Notes: generated by a model not told the origin, from the sequence alone. Shown: positions 9,009-18,473, counted from the stretch's first letter. The stretch: DNA of 64,000 nucleotides from Porphyridium purpureum (GCA_008690995.1 VRMN01000003.1:62001-126000); one strand, 5' to 3'. Translations and numbers: made by a program.

Positions 9009-9827
9009 ATGATCGCGGCCGGACATCGGAGAATGGGATTTGTGGGCGCCTGCGGTCCGCGCATGGGCGCGCGCCATGGCACACGGAAGAACGCTCTGGA
9101 TCGCAGCCCGCCGTGGCGACTGATGTCTGCTGGCGGCTCTAGGACAAGGCGACCGGAATGGCAATCTCTGCGCATGCGCGCTAGGGACGGTGGCGTTGAT
9201 GAGAAGGAATTGGGCAAGATGAGCCTGGGGCTGGGAATTCTCACTCTCGCGGTCGATTTTGCGAACCGGCTTGGCGTGCTCAATTCTGTTGAAGGCGTAC
9301 AAAGCCGGAGCGATCTCGTCGGGGTGATATGCGGCGTCACCATGATTCTGTACGGCCTGGCAACTCGTGATGTGAATGTCAGGGCAGAGCAGCAAGTTGA
9401 GCTGGATGGCCAATTTGTTGACGAAAAAGGTGCGGACGTTGTCAGTGAAAGCGCTCTCCAAAAGCTGCGCGGCGCCGCGCGCTCTGTGTGCGATGCCACG
9501 ACGGTGCGAAGCGTGATTGTCCTGAAAGCGGGGCAGGTGCTGTATCGATATGGTGTCATGGGTCAGGCTGCCACAGTCGACACCGACGCAGAAATCATCA
9601 AGCAAGCGCTGAGTAAGCCATCGCGCACGTACTTTGCCCGCGTGGAGATCTTGCCCGCGAAAGAGCAGCTCAACTTTTTGCCAAACAATGTCCAGGCAGT
9701 TCTTTTCGAGCCCCTTCCAGAAAATGGGCTCCTTATCCTGGGCGCGAGCAAGGTCCGTCCATTTACCCCTGAAGACTTTGGATGGATTCGAGCCTTGTCA
9801 AACCTGATTGCATCTCTTGAGCTTTGA
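9009..9827 (+). CDS. CCB2/CCB4-type cytochrome b6 heme-ci assembly factor, plastid-targeted
   Basis: The protein has 272 residues from the first ATG. The first 65-70 residues are Arg/Gly/Ser-rich without acidic residues, as in a plastid transit peptide. Two hydrophobic helices follow (LGLGILTLAVDFANRLGVL and LVGVICGVTMILYGLA), separated by a short loop (EGVQSRSD). Then comes a soluble alpha/beta C-terminal region ending in VRPFTPEDFGWIRALSNL. This two-helix-plus-soluble-domain arrangement and the SRSDLVGV loop match the CCB2/CCB4 family, which with CCB1 and CCB3 attaches heme ci to cytochrome b6 in thylakoids. The start is only about 150 bases from the retrotransposon, so its promoter has been displaced. 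CCB2 and CCB4 cannot be told apart by eye. Confidence 0.65.
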   Translation: MIAAGHRRMGFVGACGPRMGARHGTRKNALDRSPPWRLMSAGGSRTRRPEWQSLRMRARDGGVDEKELGKMSLGLGILTLAVDFANRLGVLNSVEGVQSRSDLVGVICGVTMILYGLATRDVNVRAEQQVELDGQFVDEKGADVVSESALQKLRGAARSVCDATTVRSVIVLKAGQVLYRYGVMGQAATVDTDAEIIKQALSKPSRTYFARVEILPAKEQLNFLPNNVQAVLFEPLPENGLLILGASKVRPFTPEDFGWIRALSNLIASLEL

Positions 9828-11100
9828 CTGGAGCCTTGAACACCATCTGAGGGAGCACCTACTTTTCGCGCAGACCCGTGCTGCAGTGAGGACAGAGGAC
9901 ACAGGGCCGAAGTTCGGAAACCTGGCGCCGCATGGATGGCTTCCTTTCAGCGCGGTGGTTGCGAGGCACTGCCAATCATAAAAAGGCCGCGGCTTTTGAC
10001 GGTCAGTCAGCAGTATGAGACGCCCTTATAATTTACTTTCTAGCCCTAGGGTCGGACCCTTTTCGAAAATGTACAAAAGGGAAATTTGCCGCCGCGCCCC
10101 ACGACTACCGCGGAGGGATGCCATTAGCACTACGAAGAGCCAATGCAGTTTCTGCATCGTTGGATGGCGCACCGTGTTTCTTCAAAACGCTGCGCCATCG
10201 TGCATGCCGTTCTGCCGCCTCTACCACGTCGTTCCTGGCCAGTCGGTAGACCTAGCAAGACACGAAGACGATTAAGCAGCATTCACTTTGTGTTTCACGT
10301 TCCTGGCTGAGGTTGCGCTGCCGCCGCAGCTGCCACAGCAGGCGCAGCAGCGCCCACTGATTCCACAAGCCTCGCGTGCAATGCCCGCGCGAGGATTTTC
10401 CGTTCGCAAGTCGTTGCGCGCCAAGCCTCGGCGTGAATTTGGAGCAAGCCGCGCACCGCGGCGCTGACTAGATGCTGACGGCACCGTCATTCCGCGCCAG
10501 CCACCTGTGTCACCATGCGTGCCGTGTAAAAACGGTCATCCCCCAATCCCCTCTTAAACCACTGGACGCTACATGCCACAAGCGTGTTTTTACTAGCGAG
10601 CTGCTCGCAAACGCAGACCCGGAATCTGCAGCTGACAGTTTGACTCCCGCACCCAGAGCGCTTGCAGGCGGAAACGGAAATCTATGAAAAATCGATTGAG
10701 AATGACGATCGCGTACGCGGTCATAAAGAAACAAGGTCACGCACGCACACATGCTTACTTGACAAGACGCGAAAACATGAATCCGGCATGTGTCGCCTCG
10801 GCCTGTCTGTCGGTTCTTGTGCACGTTGTGCATATTGTGCACGTGCGCGCTGGTGTGGGAATATAAGCTGGCTCAACGTGACGCGCGGAAAGGACTTTAG
10901 GGAAAGGGCTGCCGCAAGACGAAGGAAGCGCGACGTGCAGTGTTTGCAGAGATAAAGATTGCCATTGATCGTATACACCGCGCACGCGCTAGCGTGAGTG
11001 TCAAGAGTGATTGCCTCACCGGTTTGGCTGGACAATAGCAAGGTGTGGTTTCGACCGTGTGCAAGGCACAGAGGAAACGGCGCACGCAGAACGCGACAGG
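9828..11100. other. Intergenic region, 1.27 kb, no gene recognised
   Basis: Only short frames rich in Arg/Cys/Ser occur on either strand, typical of chance. Its right end looks like a promoter: three 9-base repeats at 10817-10843 and a TATA-like stretch (gaatataag) at about 10859. Confidence 0.5.
10817..10871 (+). promoter_or_regulatory. Triple 9-bp repeat plus TATA-like box
   Basis: Three consecutive 9-base units starting TTGTGCA begin at 10817, 10826 and 10835. About 20 bases after the last lies gaatataagc. This looks like the core promoter and an upstream factor-binding array of the downstream hemerythrin-like gene, which begins about 240 bases later. The assignment is inference from position. 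Confidence 0.45.
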
Positions 11101-12039
11101 ATGGCTGGGATAGACTTGGGGAACGGGCACCGCCTCGCGCTCGAGGAGTACGGCTCGTGCTGGAGTATCGACCCGTTTGTGCTGCTGCACAATGCCGTGC
11201 GGCGTGATATGGTGGACTTGCTCATCATTGTCGAGTCGGTAGAAATGCGCAGAGGCCACCTGACCCTGGACGACCGGTCGGACCTGATTGAGTGGTGGCA
11301 TTTCTTCCAAAAGATCGTCACCGAGATGTTTGCGCTCGAGAACCGCGTGTTCTTTCCATGGGTATTCAAGGGTACCATGGCCAACGGAAAGGTAGACTCG
11401 GAGATGCAGACCGCCAAGGGCGAAATCATGTTCCAGCAACAGCAGGTCTCGCGCAAGTTTGTCGAGATTTCGCTCGAACTGAACCAGATCAAAGTCCTGG
11501 AATCTGGCATGGCCTCGCTTTGCCAAAAGGTCCGCAATGTTGTGATTGGTTTTTCGTACTACTTGCTGGATATGGAGAAGCGCCTGCGCCTTCTCATTGA
11601 AGTGCGATTCAAGCGCGAAGATCTCAGCGCGGTGGAGAAGAAGATGATGACCACGGTTCTTACCGAGCCAGACGGCGAGACGATTTATGCTGCGATTCTG
11701 CGCGGCGTGGCGAACTCAAAGCAGCTGCACCATGTCAAGGCCTACTTGTCGAGGAAGCAGCGCCACGACTACCCGCAGTGGGTGAAGAATCTGGAGACGA
11801 AGCACACGCACATTCCGCGCAAGTTCCTTGACAAGAACCCGCACCCGACACGCTCGCCTGCTTCGCATGCCACAGGTGCGGCCTCGCCCGTTCCCATGTC
11901 GCCTCGCGGCCACCACCCGGGCAGCGGCCGGCTGTCTCCGCAGCCGTCGAGCCTCGCGTCGCCCAGGAAGCAGAAGAGCAGCAGCATGTTTGGCGGACTC
12001 TCGCCGCGCAAGACCACTAGCCAGTCGCTTGCGGACTAG
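11101..12039 (+). CDS. Hemerythrin-like helical protein with Ser/Pro-rich tail
   Basis: The protein has 312 residues from the first ATG. Residues about 20-90 carry a hemerythrin-like two-helix pattern: WSIDPFVLLHNAVRRDM with His30, then EWWHFFQKIVTEMFALENRVFFPWV with His67 and Glu80. In HHE-type hemerythrins a His usually sits four residues before this Glu; here it is Met76, so the di-iron site may be incomplete. Residues 120-215 are helical, and the last 80 residues are Ser/Pro/Arg-rich and probably disordered, with several SPR repeats. No targeting signal is obvious. It could be a redox or iron sensor or a fold-only relative; function is unknown. Confidence 0.55.
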   Translation: MAGIDLGNGHRLALEEYGSCWSIDPFVLLHNAVRRDMVDLLIIVESVEMRRGHLTLDDRSDLIEWWHFFQKIVTEMFALENRVFFPWVFKGTMANGKVDSEMQTAKGEIMFQQQQVSRKFVEISLELNQIKVLESGMASLCQKVRNVVIGFSYYLLDMEKRLRLLIEVRFKREDLSAVEKKMMTTVLTEPDGETIYAAILRGVANSKQLHHVKAYLSRKQRHDYPQWVKNLETKHTHIPRKFLDKNPHPTRSPASHATGAASPVPMSPRGHHPGSGRLSPQPSSLASPRKQKSSSMFGGLSPRKTTSQSLAD

Positions 12040-12465
12040 CGCCATCGCGGCACGCACGAGCCGAGTCTTGATGCCGCGCCTCTTCTACTGACAAACTGAC
12101 TGTTCGAGGCATGCTAAAAAGCGGGGGCCAATCGCATGCTGTCGAAGGAACATGCGCTATGTCGACCTTCACACGGGGGGGTAGCTGGATAGACCAACAC
12201 CATGGCACAAATAAAGGAGTTCACCCAACTGTACCTTAGACGAAGCATTGCGACTGTTTCCGCCTCCGCCGACGCGCCGTGTAACTTGGCAGCTGCCCGA
12301 CGCGCATGGAAGGACGGCCCGTGCGACGTGGAAGGAGAAAGTCCATAAACTCGCGACGTTTTTGGCTGACTGCAGCGGGATAAAAGCGTTGCGCGCACGT
12401 CGACAGCGCAAACAGTGCAGGTGGACGGCGCGCGGAAGGAGGCACACAGGAAGGGGTGAAGTGAG
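12040..12465. other. Intergenic region, 0.43 kb
   Basis: The gap lies between two same-strand genes. I see no tRNA, no conserved frame and no clear repeat. A TATA-like gggataaaag at about 12379 may serve the downstream small gene. Confidence 0.4.
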
Positions 12466-12912
12466 ATGGAGACCAAGGCGATGGCAAGCGCGTACCGTGA
12501 CAACACCGGAATGACAGTGGACGTGTCCGAGCGCCACATGGCGCGCCAGATCAAGTACATGGATCACGCCGCGCACGACGTGGAGACGCACCTCAAGGCG
12601 CTGGCGCTGGAGCAGCGCCGCGAGCAGAACGCGTACGTGGGAGGCGACGTCGAGCGCCACAACAGGAGGATGGCAGAGCTGTGCACGCAGCATGGCAGCG
12701 CAATGCCGCGCGAAATGGCCGCGCACGAGTTCGAGGCTCGACTGGACGTCGTGTCGCGGTACAACCTCCGCATGCAGCGGCTGTGTGGCGCACACGCCAA
12801 CGCAAATCGGGGCACCCCGCTTCCCGCCGGCCAGCAAGCCCCCGTTGCTTATTTCGGTGCCGACAACGAAATTTACCAGCGCCGTCAGGAACGTCTGCTT
12901 GAAAGCTTCTGA
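12466..12912 (+). CDS. Small basic helical protein, unknown
   Basis: The protein has 148 residues with a good ATG (ATGGAGACC). It is rich in Arg, Glu, His, Met and Ala and mostly predicted helical (ERHMARQIKYMDHAAHDVE; AALEQRREQ-like segments), with no signal peptide or membrane segment. I recognise no family. Composition is that of a real soluble protein rather than a shadow frame. The opposite-strand frame over the same bases is longer but Arg/His/Cys-rich and is judged the shadow. Confidence 0.5.
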   Translation: METKAMASAYRDNTGMTVDVSERHMARQIKYMDHAAHDVETHLKALALEQRREQNAYVGGDVERHNRRMAELCTQHGSAMPREMAAHEFEARLDVVSRYNLRMQRLCGAHANANRGTPLPAGQQAPVAYFGADNEIYQRRQERLLESF

Positions 12913-13368
12913 ACAGTCCTGGCGTGAAGCTGAAAGTCCCGTCGGCCGCCGGGTTTGTCAGCTCTTTAGGAAGCCAAATTGCCCATATTGTGAAAACCGT
13001 GTGAAACTATAAAATTAAGGGAGGGTTTAAGCCTCTCCTGATGTTTTCTGAATGATTGTCACGAGTCGGTTGATTTGGCGACGGAATTTCGAACATTCTT
13101 TCGCAATAGCCCGGCGCCGAAGCAGACGACTGCAGAAGAGTTGCCGCGGTCAACATCCAATGCTCTGGTGAATGCACCAGTGCCGTATCTATCTCGTCAT
13201 GTGTAGTGCAACGGCAAAGACTCGCGATCTGCATTGCGCGTCCAAGTACAACTCCTTACCCCTTCAAGAAAATCATAGTGTGCCACGAGCACTCGGGCCT
13301 GAGGGAAAACTCTGCGATGCACACCAATCTTTCTTTCTCTTCGGCTACGCAGATGACCATACCCCTCG
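12913..13368. other. Intergenic region, 0.46 kb, convergent gene ends
   Basis: The region holds the 3' ends of a plus and a minus gene. The minus strand has a reading frame in this stretch, in a different frame from the upstream gene and containing one stop, which might be a further exon of the 13369-15312 gene. I could not find a consistent splice pair. Confidence 0.35.
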
Positions 13369-15312
13369 TCACCAGGGAAAGTGCTTCATAGCGACGTACT
13401 GGTTCAGCACATAGTCCAGAACTTTGGCCTCTTCATGTTCAGTAAGCTTTCGGGATCCGTACTGCCACCCTGAAACAATCTCAACGACTTTGTAGAGATT
13501 CTTCATGTCTTTCTTCTTCTCCGTGTCCGTGCCGCTGGGGTTCACAAATTGCACAACCCTTTCTAGTTCGGAACTGAGGACCTGGTAGAGCGTCCGGTGC
13601 TTTTGGGAGCCCACCACGCGCGTGACCGTCACAGCACGTGCGCTGCCGGCCACAGCCCCAGAACGGACATGCGGGCCGGAAGTCCCGCGATCTCCGTTGT
13701 TGTCAGTTCTTGCTGTGGACGACCGTGCGAGGTGTTTTCCGAGTCCAGCAGATGCGCCCGCTTTCAGGCGAAGAACGTCCAAGTCCCCTGCATACAATGT
13801 GTTCAAATCACATGGCGAAGCTGCACACGTGTGCAATCTCGAGACCGGTTCGGAAAGATAGTGAACATCGGGCACGAGTTCCAATGCTCGATAGTGTTCC
13901 ACATTGGCATTTGCGCTGCTCAGAAGAATGCATTCTGACGCCGACTTTGGTCCCCGCGTGTCGGGTGACAGTGAGCTCAACCTCAGCAAGCCGTCTGTTT
14001 TGGCCTTCTGTCTCCATTTTTCCACATCCCTGAGCTCAGTGCCGGCAATGCCAGCACCAAACGCCTTGGATGGTGCCATGGCCACTATCTCGGCTATTGC
14101 ACGAAGATCTGATTCAAGCGGACTGCGCGTATTCTGTATTTCCCCACTCTGAGCCAAGTCATCGTCGCTCAGCTTTGACCAAACCGCTGCAGCAACCTGA
14201 AACGGTAACAGTGGTCCATCATGCGCCGGAAACGTTTCCAGGAACTCATCCATGACTGACTGTACTTCATGATCCTTGTCGACGGGGCTGCTCAAAAGAG
14301 TCATATCCTGATCTTCCGGGGACTTTGCGAACGAAGACGCGCGCGTTTCCTTTCCTCGCTTTGACCAGCTTTCCGGGGCCTCACGTGAGGCATGCAGAGC
14401 CGCGGAACGCGGGCGCTTTGCTGGGTATTCAGGACGGGCAGATGGGTGACTTTGCGAAGATGTTGGCTCTGGAGCTGGCTTGACCATTTCATCCGCGCCC
14501 GCGAACACATTGTGGGCTTGATCATGAGCGTTGTGATCACTTATTACGGGAATACCCTCTGCAATTGTTCGAATAAAACTCGACTTCGCCATTCGGCAAG
14601 CCCCGGCAAGAGTTACATCATAATTGTCTTGCAACCCGTTCCTCTCACTGTGCTCAAATGCTTCAAACGACATTTCCGGCAGGTGCAGCAAGGCGCGATG
14701 TATGCCGTGAGATATTCGCACTTTGGAGTCTTTGTTCCCCTGCTTCTGGAGAGTTTTCGGACGGAGGACCGCAAGTGCCGGTATTTGCAGGTCCGTCAGT
14801 GAACTAGAGTATGAGTCGTCGCGACGGGTACCCGCTCTCAAATCTGAGCAATCAAGGACAAGATCCCAGTGCGTTCCGAGTTGCGCATGCAGGTCCATAC
14901 CGCGCTCCGCAGCATGGTTCAAGATTTTCTGCAGGGTGGCATCAGAGCTTACCTTTGCACTCTTCGTAAGAACCAACTGTGCGCTGAGCACAACATCCGC
15001 ATCTGATGTGAGTTCGAACCCACGGGCTCGTGTCATGAACTTCAGGACATGGAGGATGTCTTGCTCAGACAGGTCACGCATCGCCTTCTCATGTTCATCC
15101 TGAGCCTGGCCAGTGTGATTGATGTTGCACTTAAGACGCAGCAACAACACCTCATCCAGATGCAGGCGTTCTGCGGCGGCGGTGCCATGGTCTCCCTCTT
15201 TCGCGTTCGGCGCATACACCGCCGCTGCACTTTCGGCAACACATCTCCAGAGGGCAGGTGACACAAGCAGACTCTTGATCAAACACGGGCGTGACTCGAT
15301 GAGCGCGTCCAT
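13369..15312 (-). CDS. Large protein of unknown function
   Basis: The protein has 647 residues from the first ATG; an upstream GTG would add 25. The N-terminal 200 residues look like a folded helical domain (LVSPALWRCVAESAAAVY; DILHVLKFMTRARGF). The middle (about 285-360) is Ser/Pro/Lys-rich and disordered, and includes a possible nuclear signal (PAKRPRSAAL). The last 60 residues look conserved (KKKDMKNLYKVVEIVSGW; EAKVLDYVLNQYV). I recognise no family. It is divergent from the dioxygenase gene with about 175 bases between. The abrupt end leaves open a further 3' exon. Confidence 0.6.
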   Translation of the reverse strand: MDALIESRPCLIKSLLVSPALWRCVAESAAAVYAPNAKEGDHGTAAAERLHLDEVLLLRLKCNINHTGQAQDEHEKAMRDLSEQDILHVLKFMTRARGFELTSDADVVLSAQLVLTKSAKVSSDATLQKILNHAAERGMDLHAQLGTHWDLVLDCSDLRAGTRRDDSYSSSLTDLQIPALAVLRPKTLQKQGNKDSKVRISHGIHRALLHLPEMSFEAFEHSERNGLQDNYDVTLAGACRMAKSSFIRTIAEGIPVISDHNAHDQAHNVFAGADEMVKPAPEPTSSQSHPSARPEYPAKRPRSAALHASREAPESWSKRGKETRASSFAKSPEDQDMTLLSSPVDKDHEVQSVMDEFLETFPAHDGPLLPFQVAAAVWSKLSDDDLAQSGEIQNTRSPLESDLRAIAEIVAMAPSKAFGAGIAGTELRDVEKWRQKAKTDGLLRLSSLSPDTRGPKSASECILLSSANANVEHYRALELVPDVHYLSEPVSRLHTCAASPCDLNTLYAGDLDVLRLKAGASAGLGKHLARSSTARTDNNGDRGTSGPHVRSGAVAGSARAVTVTRVVGSQKHRTLYQVLSSELERVVQFVNPSGTDTEKKKDMKNLYKVVEIVSGWQYGSRKLTEHEEAKVLDYVLNQYVAMKHFPW

Positions 15313-15487
15313 GGCCGAATGCGGGATGAGCCCTTTCGTCCGTCCTCGAACCGAGCGCACGACGTCGTTGCCGCAAGGACGTCTCACACCAGTTCAAGCT
15401 GGTGACTCCCAACAAACAATTAAGATTTCATTGGAGTGCGGGGGAAGAACGACGCGAGGAAACGAGTCACGCGCATTAGCCAGCCGC

Positions 15488-16483
15488 ATGACGTTTGTGG
15501 CGTTGGGTGCTCCCTTCATTCGCTTGGTGGGGCAGGGTGCAGCTTACTTGTGCGGGTCAAAGTTGAACCCCGGCCTGCGTGTCAATTTGTTGCGAGCACG
15601 CACGATCCCACGAAAGCCAGTGCTGTGCCGTCATTCAGTAGGCGTAGTTCTGCCGGGCACCTCGTCGAATTCAGCACGCCTCGTGAAGCACTGGCTCCCG
15701 AAAGAGCTTTGTGCGCAGCTGGTTTACCTGGCGGAGACAGCCGGCGCGTACTCGCGCGACGAGGAATTGTTGGATGGCGCTGAACTGTATCAGCACGACG
15801 TTTACGCAGACAACGGTCAGCTGCAACTTGAAGGTGGTGGAACCGAGATCAATCGCCTTCTCGGTACTGCGTCGACCGAGCTGCGCGCGCTGCTTTTCCC
15901 GCAAATGCACGACCGCGTGCGAGCGCTGGTGAACCAGGCGTGGATAAGCAAGAGCGGCGATCGTCTTTCGTGTTCGGAAGACGAACTAGCACATCTGGCT
16001 CGACTCCGAATCTCATTTTGCTTTTTAAGAAAATACTCCCCCGACACGCGTCCGGGGCTCGTTTTGCACAGCGACGAGAGTTACATGTCTGTGATCGTCG
16101 CACTGAACGCGCCGGACGAATACGCGGGTGGCGAATTTGGAATCGCTGACTCAACAGTGAGCGCGCTGCTGGGCATCGAGGAACCGTACGGCGGCTACCA
16201 GAGCCACGCAATAGGCCAGAGCACTCTAGAAACTTGTGTCCGGAACGCGAACAGAGTCGGCGACATTGAATATCGTGCACGTGTGGAACGCGTGAAACTG
16301 GACGTAGGCAGCGCGCTGCTGCATCCGGGCTCCCTGTTCCACTTTGTCGACCCCGTCACAAGTGGTACGCGCTATTCACTCATCTTGTTTTTGGATACGG
16401 ACGAAAAAGTAGAGCAGACAGGCGAGCATTATGCAAGTGACGACGGCTCCTCTCGAACCCTTCCAGACAGACTCGGCGCGTAG
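15488..16483 (+). CDS. 2-oxoglutarate/Fe(II) dioxygenase (prolyl 4-hydroxylase fold)
   Basis: The protein has 331 residues from the ATG that lies outside the divergent neighbour. The C-terminal half is a double-stranded beta-helix dioxygenase. The HxD iron ligands lie in LVLHSDESYMSVIVALN, a GGEFGI strand follows, and the distal His with the 2-oxoglutarate-binding Arg is in SLFHFVDPVTSGTRYSLILF. These residues define the P4H/PKHD-type 2OG oxygenases, which hydroxylate Pro or Lys in proteins or other substrates. The N-terminal 60 residues include a hydrophobic stretch (MTFVALGAPFIRLVGQGAAYL) that could be a signal anchor or targeting peptide. The 3' end overlaps the hydrolase gene by 53 bases in another frame. 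Substrate unknown. Confidence 0.8.
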   Translation: MTFVALGAPFIRLVGQGAAYLCGSKLNPGLRVNLLRARTIPRKPVLCRHSVGVVLPGTSSNSARLVKHWLPKELCAQLVYLAETAGAYSRDEELLDGAELYQHDVYADNGQLQLEGGGTEINRLLGTASTELRALLFPQMHDRVRALVNQAWISKSGDRLSCSEDELAHLARLRISFCFLRKYSPDTRPGLVLHSDESYMSVIVALNAPDEYAGGEFGIADSTVSALLGIEEPYGGYQSHAIGQSTLETCVRNANRVGDIEYRARVERVKLDVGSALLHPGSLFHFVDPVTSGTRYSLILFLDTDEKVEQTGEHYASDDGSSRTLPDRLGA

Positions 16484-17480
16484 CTCCACATCTCCCAGCG
16501 AGGTGGCAGGCCCGCTGCTGGACTGCTCAGTACAACTAGAGGGCGGAGCGACATTTCGCGTTGCGCAGGTAGGGGATACAGTATCGCGGACTCGGATTCC
16601 AGTACTCTTGATTCTCGGCTTAGGAAGCCATCGATATATGTCGGCCTACTATCATGATCTTTGCGCGCAGAATTCAGTATGGCTTCTGTGCATAGACCGT
16701 GAGGATAGAGCCTTGGAAGGAGAAGGGGAGTCCAAGTTGCAGCTCGTTGCGCGCCAAATGCTTGAAGTGCTCACGATGATGAAGGTAGACTGCCACTTTG
16801 GCGTGGTCGCGCAGTCGTGCGGCACATTATACGCGACTGCACTGGTAGAGCTGGTCGCAAGCAGGAAAGATCTGAGCTGCGTTTTTGTAGGACTGATATC
16901 GCCCTTTCTCCCACTCGACTTCCGTGGAGGGAACATGGTGCTGCGAGCGGCGCGCAGAGCGCCCGAATTTATTGCCAAGCCTTTGGTTCTCCGTGTGGGA
17001 AAGCTTATTTCGGATGAGAAAATTGCTGAGGTTGCTCCGGAGGCCATTGCGAAAAGCCTTATAAAGGAAGGCGGTGGTGAGCTTACGCAAAAAGATCTCG
17101 ACTTGCTCGCTGCTTGCTTTGCCAAAAACGCCGTGGAAATGCGGACTGCATGCCATGTGGATGACATTCTGGTGTGTCTGGAAAAGCAGGCGAGGAAGCG
17201 TGATGTGAGCCAATTGGACCTTCAAGTTCTGGACCACAGTCGCACGCACATTTGGCATGGGACGCACGATCGGATGATTCCTCACAGGGCGGTAAGCCGT
17301 TTCCATCGCCAAATGAGCAATCAAGTTGGCCTGACCACGGTGCCACGGGCAACACACAATCTCATGATGCATAAGCGCGTCTTTGCCGACGTGCTCGCGA
17401 GGCTTAAGATAGCCCACTCCGAAGCAAAGGCAGAGCAAGGAAGGAAGTCGACCATCGATATCAACGGATGCAGTGTTTAG
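16431..17480 (+). CDS. Alpha/beta-hydrolase fold protein
   Basis: The protein has 349 residues. An N-terminal strand leads to an oxyanion-type loop (VLLILGLGSHRYMS). The nucleophile elbow is FGVVAQSCGTLYA (Ser in an AxSxG setting), the acid is probably in IWHGTHDRMIP, and the catalytic His in VPRATHNLMMH, giving a Ser-Asp-His triad in the canonical order. A lid of about 100 helical residues lies between. The family includes esterases, lipases and C-C hydrolases; substrate unknown. The ATG at 16431 is inside the dioxygenase frame, and the next Met is too late because it would remove the first core strand. The overlap or a fused transcript therefore looks real. Confidence 0.8.
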   Translation: MQVTTAPLEPFQTDSARSSTSPSEVAGPLLDCSVQLEGGATFRVAQVGDTVSRTRIPVLLILGLGSHRYMSAYYHDLCAQNSVWLLCIDREDRALEGEGESKLQLVARQMLEVLTMMKVDCHFGVVAQSCGTLYATALVELVASRKDLSCVFVGLISPFLPLDFRGGNMVLRAARRAPEFIAKPLVLRVGKLISDEKIAEVAPEAIAKSLIKEGGGELTQKDLDLLAACFAKNAVEMRTACHVDDILVCLEKQARKRDVSQLDLQVLDHSRTHIWHGTHDRMIPHRAVSRFHRQMSNQVGLTTVPRATHNLMMHKRVFADVLARLKIAHSEAKAEQGRKSTIDINGCSV

Positions 17481-17877
17481 AGGCTTTACTGTAAAGAAGG
17501 AGCACGCAAACTCAAGAGGCAGAACCCAAGGGGAAGTCTTCGCGAGCGTGAGCGTACGAGTATCGCGGCTCTAAGCCTGACGAACACGCCGCACCGTTAT
17601 GGGCGAACAACTTGCCCAGAAGACCAGCCGATTACACAAAAATTTGTGTAGAATGCGCGCCTTGTCTTCGGATTCATAAATAGGGCCGAAATCCAAGCCT
17701 CTAAAGCTCGACAGCCTCATGTCTGGTTGCGGCCAGAGCCCACGAAAGGGCCGAGCTCGCCATCTCACACCCGACCGCGCGATTGTCTATATGTCGTGCC
17801 CCCAAACCGCCAGCCCTTCACAAGTCGGCCACTCAACTCTGCAGCACCGCCGTCAAGCTCCTCATGCCGAAGCCGTC
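17481..17877. other. Intergenic region, 0.4 kb, convergent gene ends
   Basis: The region holds the 3' flanks of the hydrolase and of the S29 gene. No further gene or repeat is recognised. Confidence 0.4.
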
Positions 17878-18048
17878 TTACCTGAGCTTTGACCAGCCCA
17901 TGTCCTTCGCGCGCTCGCGGAAGCAGCGACGGCATGTATCGAGGCCGTACTTTCGGATCAGGCCATGTCGGTTCGCGCAGATGCGGCACTGACGGCCGCC
18001 CTTGCTGTGCGCCTTGGGATGACTGTTCCACACCAAATCGTGACCCAT
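17878..18048 (-). CDS. RPS29: 40S ribosomal protein S29 (uS14)
   Basis: The 56-codon frame, ATG at 18048 and TAA at 17878, reads [18 protein letters not shown] and continues with [19 protein letters not shown], then [18 protein letters not shown]. This matches eukaryotic S29 over its whole length, including the four zinc cysteines (CxxC...CxxC) and the HGLIRKYGL core. Eukaryotic S29 is 56 residues in most species, so the gene is complete and intronless. S29 sits in the head of the small subunit. It shares a divergent promoter with Met-tRNA synthetase that carries a telobox. Confidence 0.97.
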   Translation of the reverse strand: MGHDLVWNSHPKAHSKGGRQCRICANRHGLIRKYGLDTCRRCFRERAKDMGWSKLR

Positions 18049-18473
18049 GCTGCCTATCTACCTGTCCAATCCCAACGCCCGTCCCTTTCCCCTTTCCGCT
18101 CTTCCACCTTTTCTCTACTCGCCTCTGTCTCTCCCTCTCCCTCTCCTCTCTCTCTCTCTCTCTCCCTCATCAAGCCTTCGCACCAACCTACTACCCAGTA
18201 TCAACGCACGATGAAGTTCGTATGTTTTCATATGAAATCACATCGTTTACATAGAAAAACGTCGCCGGCGCCTCCTCTTCCCCCGCCTTCTTACGCTTCG
18301 TCTTTGTTCATACACACAAAACCCTAGATATAATTGACCGGTGGTAGTTATTATGAGGGTCAAAAGCCTGGTGGTGATGGAGTGGCGAATAAAGGTTAAG
18401 GGGGTTGGGGAAAGGTTTGGGTGTGGACTGACGTCGTTGGTCCGCAGTTGTTGGTGAGTGGGAGGAAGTGGAG
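18049..18473. other. Divergent promoter region S29 / MetRS
   Basis: The 425 bases hold a pyrimidine-rich CT microsatellite at about 18126-18172 and the telobox AAAACCCTA at 18318-18326, followed by a TATA-like agatataat. Both flanking genes are translation genes, the class that carries teloboxes in plants. Confidence 0.5.
18318..18326 (+). promoter_or_regulatory. Telobox (AAAACCCTA)
   Basis: A telomere-repeat-like motif lies between two translation genes, about 150 bases upstream of the MetRS ATG. In plants such boxes occur in promoters of ribosomal protein genes and bind Myb-type factors; in yeast Tbf1 binds a similar site. Confidence 0.5.

Noticed and set aside
12169-12837. 222-codon minus-strand frame
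   Set aside because: It covers the plus-strand small gene and its upstream region and is rich in His, Arg, Cys and Val with no protein-like segments; judged a shadow.
15119-15487. Upstream extension of the dioxygenase frame
   Set aside because: It lies antisense over the unknown 13369-15312 gene, and its Ser/Arg-rich text lacks family similarity. The ATG at 15488 clears the neighbour.
18122-18172. CT-rich tract as an RNA gene or CRISPR-like repeat
   Set aside because: It is a simple microsatellite. No spaced repeats of CRISPR type occur anywhere in the window.
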